From: Symbiodinium natans
Lineage: Eukaryota > Sar > Dinophyceae > Suessiales > Symbiodiniaceae
Direction of reading: 5' to 3'
NCBI GenBank assembly: GCA_905221605.1
Contig: CAJNDS010002723.1
Coordinates: 514,001-578,000 of the forward strand
DNA length: 64,000 bases
Within the stretch, counting starts at the first letter, position 1; each line of letters begins with the position of its first letter. The notes below the pieces were generated by a model. It made no database searches. It was not told where the DNA came from and saw nothing but the letters and a program-made list of their open reading frames with translations. The position numbers and the translations under genes are program-made. Positions 57,301 through 64,000 of this stretch are shown one piece after another.

Positions 57301-60300
57301 GGTTAAAGGCTTGGGGAACTTGAGTTCAGGAACGAACTGGTGTAAATACTTTTTTACGAAAGCCGAATGGGAGAGGACAAAGCAGTGGTGCTTACAGCAA
57401 CTTCACTGGCTGGCGTACCGATGGTGGCCCTGGAGCTCACGATGACTTGGTTGAGGGCCTAGGGCTTAGGTTGTTTTTGGCAGCCGCGGCAATGGTGAGA
57501 GCACAGCCGCTGCTTTCGATCGAGATGCCACTCCATATGCCTACCGACATGTGCTGTCTCAGAATATGTCATATCATGAAGGCCTTTCCAAAACCTGACG
57601 ACGGTTTTTTGTTTGGGCCCTGAAGCCTCCAACCAGCTATGTGCTTAGAATGGCAGTCAGCGAGCCACATTGCCCATGTGCGTCTCAGTAAGCCACATCT
57701 CTCTTGACAAAGATTGACAAGATGCAGCAACTGAAGGCCACGGGACCCCAAAACGGTAATCCCTAAACCCTACACCTGCATGGTATTTACTTCACTCCCA
57801 AATCTCTGGTTCGGCCATGGTGCTGTCTACATCGTTGGGATTCGCCCCAGCATCCAGGAGCACTTTCACAACCTGTTAGGGGTTTAGTAGGCTTTAGGCT
57901 TGACAGGGTTTTATGGTTTAGGGTTTAGGGCTTAGGGTTTTAGGGGGTCGGGCTCAAGGGTCTAGGATGTAGGTTTCTGGGTGTTTAACCGTTTCCCTTC
58001 TCCCGCTGGCGATGCTTCAAGGCATGCCACAGCCCACCGAAGCATCCCGTAAACGGCAACTACTGTACCCTCCAAGGGGATCTCCCCCCTTGACTACCCG
58101 AAAGTATCCTGGAAGAACCACCCCAAAACCCTAAACACGAATGTCCGGAACCCAAAACCTTTCAACCGAAAACCTTTAAACCTAGCTTTAGGGACCCCAT
58201 TTTTAATTGCCCTGATCCCTAAACCCTAAACCCTCAGCTGGACACCTGAAGATCTCCCCGCTTGACGGCCAGAAGCAGACCGGTAGCACCTCGCGGTGTG
58301 ACGGGCTTCGGATGGCCCCAAGGGGGCTTTGGAGGGCTTTCGAGGGCATGTTGGGCTTAGGGTTTCGGGCTCAGGACTGGGGCTTTTTGAACAAAAAAAG
58401 CTGGACCGTTGTAAAACACTGACTAAAGCCTAACCGAGAAGTCTGGGCGGAGTGTTCAGGTCTTTTGGGTACTGCGCCAATACAAAATGCAGCACCTCAC
58501 GTTGATGGTACCCACGTCAACAACGCGGCGCCTGCATCATAAGGTTGAAGATGTTGGGCAAGCTCTACTTCCCGAATTGTCCCCGAAACTGCCACCGAAA
58601 TCGCCACCAACAAAAAGTGATCCATGCAAGTCTGCCTTGCTGATCAACGGACCTGACCTCGGCAATTGCCATATTTGTCACCACAATTTACAGGCTAGCA
58701 GCAGCTGTGCTTTGACACGTGGGGGCGTGGGTGCGATGGGGGTGTGGGCCTGGTGGGGTGTGGGGGGGTCGGCGTTGGCAGGCAGGGCGCGGGCGGGGCT
58801 GGTCAAACACCACACAACTCATGACTATGGCTGATGTGAGAAATAGCGCTGCAGGCTGGCGTTCACGCGCCCCATGCATGGAGACACACGAAGCAAACGA
58901 TTCGCATGTCGAGCGACAAGCACAGCACATTGCCACACATGCAGCGTTCTCCAAACAGGCACAACATCAACATGAAAACGTGTGCCGCAGCGAGGGTTCC
59001 AATGCATTGGAGCGCAGCGCGAGAGGATCACACGGCTGAAACCAAAGCAGTCGGCGATGCACTGGCGCAGGGTTTGGTTTGGGCTTGGGGGGGCTCAGCG
59101 GGGACGACTGGGGGACTTGTTTCCAGGCCCAGGCCTCCTTGGGCTCTCGCGATGCTCTTGGGGGTTTGGGCATGGCTCCCTAAGCCACGTTTTGTAGGAT
59201 GTACTGCGCAGCCGATTCGCATCACACACACACACACACACGGACACACCCTGCGCTAAAGGAAATACATCTCTTCATGTGGCAAGACATCCAAGATAGC
59301 CGGTCCTGAAAAACACCCTAATGATTTGGGAAGGGCGGCGCGAAGAGCGAAATTCCGGAACGTTAACGGGTTCCAAAATAATTCAGCTACAAGCACTTGT
59401 GGAGGTATATTTCGTATTGGCGAACGCAGACTTGCTAACAACCGATACAAGAACACATCGGCAATAGATGTCGATCAGATCGTCCGAAGTCAACTGTCTT
59501 CCCCCACGTGACCGTGCGTGTTATTGTTTAAACCCCGCAAGTGACAATTCTACGCTACCCCGGGCTCTGAAGCCATTCAATCAGTTAGGTTGTTCTTTGC
59601 CATTTAATCGGACAGCCCCAGAAAGCCAAGCAGCTATTGGCCGCAGTCTGTCCGTATTTGTTCCGAGAGCAAGGGACAAATAAGCCGCCCCCCCCCCCCC
59701 CCAGAAAGCTTAGTCATATGGTGATTTCCGCGAGTAGGGTACCTTCTTGGGGTCCATATTCAAAGGGAATCCTACTATTTGAGGGGTCCCCTATTTTCGT
59801 AAACCCCCCATATCTCAAGAGATGCTACGCAGCGAGGTGTGGAGCATTTGGTTGGGCGGCAAGTGATTGTGTCATGTGGAGCCAAGGCACACTGCACTGG
59901 GACTTTGCGAGCCCTCGGAGACACTACAACCGAAGCCTTGCTAGGCAACCGCTTCACGCAAGAGAATGTCCGAGAAAAGACTTGGCCTAGCTTAAAACTC
60001 GCAGTCCTCAAGACTCTTGGTTGGCTTTTCGGCTGTATTCAAACCAGAAACCTGTCGGGAAAATTTTGGGACCTAAGCCGCCGAGGCCTGGGGCCATCGC
60101 GGAAGCTCCAAAACCCCGAAGCTTCAAAACCCCAAAACCCACCTATACCCGAGCTCCTTCAGAGGAACCCCTGCTCGGTCCCAAGCAAAGGCGCGACGCT
60201 CCTTTGTCGAGAGCTTCTGGGGATTGTGGGGTTCGCGGTCCCAGAGAGAACTGCGGAAGTTTAGGGTTCAGGGTTTAGGTGCCCAGTAAGGAGGCTACAT

Positions 60301-63300
60301 ACCTGTAATCGTAGCTAGTATAGTGCAGCTGACATCACCCTGCATTCGTTAAGAGAGAGAAAGGGGGCGCGACAGTATTAGGACACGCGTTGCATCATCA
60401 AAACACGTCTTTCTAGACCCTTTTCAAAAAGAGAAACAAAGGACTGTCGCCAAATAGCTTTGCCAGCCCCGTACAAATGCTTCTTGTGTCGTCTTAGCAT
60501 GTCTTAGCCTCTGCTGCCACTGCCGAAACGAATTTCTCACAAAATCTACATCCCCATGCTTCGTCTCGTGGAAGGTACATGTAACCTAGGAAGAAAAGAG
60601 GCGGCGACGTGTCAAAAGGGAAACATAGGGAACCAGGAGGCGTAGCCCTGAACAGGTTTAAGGTTTATAGGGTGAGGGCTGGTGAAACTATGAGGCACCA
60701 GGCCTCGAGGCTCCTAAACTCCAAACCGGAAAAATTCTTTCGGAACTCAGGCTTTGGACCTTCTAAGGTGGCATGCCCCTAAAGCCCCCTAAGCCTGAAC
60801 CCCAAGCCCTAAACCCTAAGCGTCAGCTTGCAGATCTCCTCTAGGGGGAGACGATCGAGGCGCTCCTTCCTGACATGCTCAGGCTATTTGGGCTTTGTCG
60901 TAAGATGGGGGTTTAGGGTTTAGGGGCTTAGGGCTTAGGGTTTAGGGCTTAGGGCTTCGGGCTTCCGGCTTCGGGCTTAGGGTTAGGGTTCCGCAGCGCA
61001 GCTGGCGGTCAATTCAGCGGGCAGATCCCCCCAAAGCCCCCTCAGGACCCAACCCCAATGCCTTCAACTTTGCTTTGCATGGTTGACACTTCTGCCGGAT
61101 TCCCAAACTCGATGTGCAATCTTCCACTCCGGACCCCAATGAAAAGGCCCATTTGGAAACCGATTTGCTTGCAAAATTTGTTGGACAAATAATTTTATGT
61201 GAACTTCCCCTCGCGACCCACATTTTGGGTGCCAAGCAGAGGGATTTGCGCAAGATGCAAGTTTGGAGCCTTGGAAATGAGTTTTGACCATCTTGTGCAT
61301 TCACGAACCCCAATCCAAGGCCAAAACATAGTAGTATGGCGGTCTTCAATTTCTGTCTGTTTTTTGACCAGTATTGGCCTCTTCAAACAGAACCCCAAAC
61401 CCGCCCAACCCAAACCCGATTTGAAACCGGGCATATTCGGATGCTCCTAAACCTGCCCCTAAGCTTGAGCCTGCCGCCAACAAAACTCGCGGAGACCCGA
61501 CAATCCACCCAGACTTGAACCCGTGTCCCTGCAAAACAAGGCCTGTTTTGTGAGCAAGCTTGGTTTTGACAAGCTTGGTGGATAAACATGCTTGAACTCA
61601 AACAAGGTTTGGGTTCAGTCACCAGCTAGATTTGAGACAGACCGACGGACAAACAGGTAACAGGGCCTTTTGAGGCGTTTTGGCCAAGGAGGTTGAAGAA
61701 AATTGAAGATATGGACCAAGGAGCTTTGAGTCAACCGGAGACTTCTTACGAAATTGATTTAAACTTCGGAACTCTCCGTTTCCTCAGCTGCCGCAAAATG
61801 CTCTTGTGTTCATGTCTTCAACAACTGGGAGCATTTGTTGGACTTCCTTATATTCTTCTCAACGGGGTGGGTCCCAAAAACGCGCCCCGACCTACCCCCG
61901 CGCGAGGAGGACTTGGGAATATTTCTGGGACGCGGCTTGCAGGACTTATGGAACCGATCTGAGGGTTAAAATTTCAGAAGGGCCTGCGTGTGTTTGGGGG
62001 CTTGGGGTGTGGGTTTAGGGTGTCGGGATTGGGGCTTTAAAGGTCTTGACCTTCGGCAACGACATCTCCTTTTAGGGGCTTTCAGAAACAATGCGGGAAG
62101 CATGACATCTGAGACTCGTAGGTCCACGGGGCTCAGCCCAGAGCAAAAAATCGACTGGCCCCCAGCGAAGTGCTGCCTATGCAGGCCTGCAAGTACGCAG
62201 TCTACTCTGTGTTTGGTGCCTGCTGTTCCCACGCGTGTTTCGTGAGCTGAAGAAGATGAGTATGAAACTCGGGGGGTTTCCGAGACAAAGCACGCAAGTC
62301 AACCAGTGAACCCCAAAGCCCCAGCAGTTGAACAAGCCGCTTCAGATTCCAGGGGTCAGGGTACAGGACCGTCTGCAAAAACCAAAGGCTGCTCCAAGTT
62401 TCATCTCAAGCCTTAAGCCCGAAACCAGCGCCCTGAGACCTACAACCCCGAGCCACCAAAAGCCCTAAACCCCCAACACTCCCCCTGGAACCCTGATGCC
62501 TAAAGCCCAAACCCTTAAGCCCGCCCCACTTTGGCAAGCAGCTTCTTGAGGCAAACCCGGGCAAAGCGAGTCAGGGCTGCAGTGATGTCGCATCGCCAAG
62601 CTCCGAGGCCTCCCAGAAGCCCGCAACAAACAGTGTTACGACCCTGTAAACGGGTTCAGGGTTCAGGGGTTCAGGGGTTCAGGCGTTGAGGGGTTGAGGG
62701 GTTGAGGGGTTGAGGGGTTGAGTTCTCCCTCGTCTGTAGACAAGCCAGCCGCGAATCTGCACTTCGGGTACATGCGAACCCGGAACCCCGAATGTTTCCA
62801 AACCTGCAGACATTCCCAAACCCTAACCCTCCAAGCCCCAAACCCCACACTCTCCAAACCCCCGAACATCCCACACCCTCTCCCCAGCCTCGAGAAAAGT
62901 TTGAGTCACGAAATCCGAGTGGACCTGCCATGCTCCGGGCGAGGCTTTTGGCCGAAGCTCTTTGGCGTGCTCCCAGGGAGCCCCAAAGACCCCATAACTA
63001 AAGAACAAGCCCTGCCCCCCGACCCGAATAGAAACCCCCCCTGCCCCCCTCATGTTGAATAATCCCAGTTTTGATATATTCGTGCGTACTCCGGAGGGGA
63101 TGAAACCTCTTTTCGTCATACAGAGAAGAAGAGTTTAAGGCAGGCGCGTTCCTTCATGAAGGGGTGTTGGGGCTCGCTGGGTTCCTAGTGTTCTGGGAGA
63201 CCGACTGCGACCGACTGAGTGCGACTTCCAAACCCTGACGAGTGCCTTTGGAACAGGTGATCGGCTGACTGGATTCTTTTCCAATCCCGCGAGTTTTCAA

Positions 63301-63540
63301 GATACAGACCCTCCCCAAAAACAAAAAGGCCGCTGAAACCTCAAAACCCTCGAGCCTCAACCCCCTTCATCCCGAGCTCGCAACCCTACTTCCCTGCTCC
63401 CGGCAAACCCTAAACCCTAAACCCTAAACCCTAAACCCTAAACCCTAAACCCTAAACCCTAAACGATCCCCTAGTTGAGCTGGCGCCGGCGGACCCCGGA
63501 TTCCTCCAGGCGGCGCTGCAGCCGCTCCAGGCCTTTCGGG
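51350..63540 (-). CDS. Ankyrin-repeat protein gene with telomere-repeat-rich introns
   Basis: Ankyrin repeats are protein-binding helical modules. Short - strand open pieces carry the repeat consensus (DxxGxTxLxxAxxxGxxxxVxxLLxxGA), from 5' to 3': 63540-63477 (KGLERLQRRLEESGVRR), 60880-60826 (VRKERLDRLPLEEICKL), 58315-58252 (RGATGLLLAVKRGDLQ), 57873-57805 (VVKVLLDAGANPNDVD), 56398-56340 (LDRRGGGATACHYAG), 55790-55725 (HEASLRGSSELLQTLLQAPG), 55470-55428 (VAQTLEEMLKARV), 54752-54662 (DDRGDTPLAWASSEEVLAL), 54206-54140 (NAQAVALLLASGVDPTLRS), 53908-53860 (LDGRTALMFAAAG), 53425-53350 (ARGHLSAARMLAAVD), 52655-52555 (DAVDDAGDSAMALAVANGHE) and 51418-51352 (RVVMQEEALACVQRL). Several have an AG acceptor directly before them. 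Whether all belong to one gene is not proved; exon ends are approximate. No catalytic domain was recognised. Confidence 0.68.
51976..52055. mobile_element. Diverged copy of a foldback element
   Basis: The right half (52026-52055) is nearly identical to the right arm of the element at 54224-54329, sharing AAGGACTGTTA and TAAGGGGGA-CATCCCA. An inner left arm (51977-51997) pairs with 52018-52037 at most positions. The outer left arm is lost or too diverged. Confidence 0.55.
52681..52700. repeat. G-run and low-complexity sequence
   Basis: A run of 13 G lies at about 52686-52698, beside the ankyrin exon at 52555-52655. Confidence 0.7.
53080..53345. repeat. Long degenerate CCCTAAA tract
   Basis: About 265 bases of CCCTAAA with CCCTAAG, CCCGAAA and CTTACCC variants, interrupted three times by a short AACC-GCTAAATCTTAACC motif. 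In the direction of the ankyrin gene this is the G-rich 5' part of an intron that begins just after the exon at 53350-53425. Confidence 0.9.
53436..53515. repeat. TTTAGGG array
   Basis: Ten TTTAGGG-type units on the + strand, the opposite orientation to the tract at 53080-53345. The two flank the ankyrin exon at 53350-53425. Confidence 0.95.
53771..53836. repeat. TTTAGGG array
   Basis: About eight TTTAGGG units with two TTAAGG variants, just left of the ankyrin exon 53860-53908. Here the orientation is the reverse of the usual arrangement. Confidence 0.9.
54224..54329. mobile_element. Foldback (MITE-like) element with 41-nt arms
   Basis: Arms 54224-54264 and 54289-54329 are inverted copies: the outer 17 and inner 17 bases match perfectly, with a 7-base mismatched block between them, around a 24-base spacer. 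No coding capacity. A related copy lies at 51976-52055. The transcript would form a long hairpin. It interrupts an intron of the ankyrin gene. Confidence 0.8.
54604..54650. repeat. CCCTAAA array
   Basis: Six to seven CCCTAAA units immediately left of the ankyrin exon at 54662-54752. Confidence 0.95.
54788..54850. repeat. TTTAGGG array
   Basis: TTTAGGG units grading into TTCAGGG, immediately right of the ankyrin exon at 54662-54752 and inverted relative to the array at 54604. Confidence 0.95.
55011..55035. repeat. CCCTAAA array
   Basis: Three to four CCCTAAA units. The following 400 bases (55040-55420) contain an open - strand frame without clear ankyrin consensus. Confidence 0.9.
55625..55710. 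repeat. CCCTAAA/CCCTGAA array
   Basis: CCCTAAA units change to CCCTGAA units toward the right, ending about 15 bases before the ankyrin exon at 55725-55790. Confidence 0.95.
56258..56332. repeat. Degenerate TTTAGGG/TTTCGGG tract
   Basis: TTTAGGG, TTTCGGG and CTTAGGG units mixed, left of the ankyrin exon 56340-56398. A second such tract follows that exon at about 56410-56440. Confidence 0.9.
57220..57292. repeat. CTTAGGG-type tract
   Basis: About nine units, mostly GCTTAGG variants of TTTAGGG. The surrounding 56.4-57.8 kb has no convincing exon. Confidence 0.9.
58316..60825. other. Intronic or intergenic stretch in the ankyrin region
   Basis: No ankyrin-like piece was found in these 2.5 kb. 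Several overlapping open frames on both strands have biased composition and no motif. It holds a CA microsatellite at 59222-59241, a C-run near 59688-59702 and a short telomere-like tract near 60260. Confidence 0.4.
60903..60986. repeat. TTTAGGG/CTTAGGG tract
   Basis: About eleven units, right of the putative exon at 60826-60880; the C-rich counterpart lies left of that exon at about 60775-60820. Confidence 0.9.
60987..63404. other. Stretch with few exon candidates
   Basis: One weak - strand candidate lies near 62530-62600 (ITAALTRFARVCLKKLLAK), bracketed by CCCTAAA-like sequence on its left and GGGTTCA/GGGGTTGA repeats on its right (62650-62722). Apart from this, only motif-free open frames were seen. 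Confidence 0.35.
63405..63464. repeat. CCCTAAA array, about nine units
   Basis: The most regular telomere-type array in the window, left of the exon at 63477-63540. A degraded TTTAGGG tract follows that exon (63540-63600). Confidence 0.97.
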
Positions 63541-63600
63541 CTTTAAGGGCTTAGGGATTGGGGGCTTTGGGATTTAGGGGTTTAGGGGTTAGGGTTTACG

Positions 63601-64000
63601 GGGTTGTAGGGTTGCAGGCTTTCAGGGCGCAGTGCTTTCATTCTTCGCAGCCACGCGGGGTGGTGCCGGCTCATTTGTGCTTCGCACTCTTCTTTGTGGT
63701 GCCGTATACTGCTCCTTGTTTAAATGCTAGGAAACATGTGGAGTAGGAGCAGAGTCTGAGATGAGGTCACGGGCGTCGCCACGACAAATGGCAAAGATAG
63801 AGGTGACTATGATGCTGACGACGACGATGACGATGATGATGATCGATTCGCCGATACGCCCTAAACCCATTTATCACAGTGCCGCTTGTTCTCGCGATTG
63901 CTCCGTTTCAAGCTGAAGGGGAGGGGGTGCCCTTGTTGGCAGATGTAGGGTCTTGCGCCTATGCGCAGACTCCCAACTCCCAAGAACTTGTGAAAGGTGG
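63601..64000. other. Right end of the window
   Basis: No exon recognised. A GAC/GAT trinucleotide tract spans about 63811-63843. The 5' start of the ankyrin gene should lie here or beyond the window. Confidence 0.4.

Noticed and set aside
51300-63464. The region as a true chromosome end or subtelomere
   Set aside because: The repeats change orientation many times, are short and degenerate, and flank ankyrin exons; a real telomere would be one long array in one direction.

Overview
This window is nuclear DNA of a photosynthetic dinoflagellate. The direct evidence is a peridinin-type (acpPC) light-harvesting gene encoding two antenna units in one chain, introns that mostly start with GC (sometimes GA or GT) instead of GT, an AGG-type motif repeated at both intron edges, low gene density, and abundant TTTAGGG/CCCTAAA-like repeats. 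The genus is not fixed by the sequence; a Symbiodiniaceae-like or Polarella-like genome would fit. Most genes are split into exons of 24-250 bases, so they were recovered by recognising protein motifs in short open stretches. Exon limits are approximate unless given as an explicit intron.

Layout. From 0 to about 48.7 kb every recognised gene lies on the + strand: an unrecognised gene end (160-698), the acpPC di-antenna gene (3.2-6.7 kb), a FOXRED2/ERFAD-like flavoprotein (7.3-9.7 kb), a MITE-like element and an AAAACCCC/AAAACCCT array between long C and G runs (9.8-10.6 kb), an ORC3-like ORF (12.9-13.6 kb), a lysine-rich low-complexity protein gene (17.9-21.4 kb), a P4-ATPase lipid flippase (23.1-31.8 kb), its CDC50/LEM3 partner subunit (33.3-36.6 kb), an unrecognised gene ending in cysteine-rich segments (39.8-42.35 kb), an intronless aldo/keto reductase (43.2-44.4 kb), an unrecognised five-exon gene (44.7-46.5 kb), and a PP2C phosphatase 3' part (47.6-48.7 kb). 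A 100-N gap sits at 49216-49315. Beyond it both recognised genes are on the - strand, so the gap marks a tail-to-tail strand switch. They are an intronless multi-pass membrane protein with a TIR-like motif set, and a gene of ankyrin-type exons running from about 63.5 down to 51.3 kb.

Themes. The flippase catalytic subunit and the CDC50 subunit it needs are direct neighbours on one strand, an unusual linkage of two interacting partners. The - strand ankyrin gene has introns that usually begin with G-rich TTTAGGG-like repeats and end with C-rich CCCTAAA-like repeats, so that the two ends of an intron could pair. In the PP2C and CDC50 genes the same four bases (AGGC, AGGT or AGGA) stand at both edges of each intron, the footprint expected of introns inserted as mobile elements. 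No tRNA, rRNA, CRISPR array or bacterial-type operon was seen.
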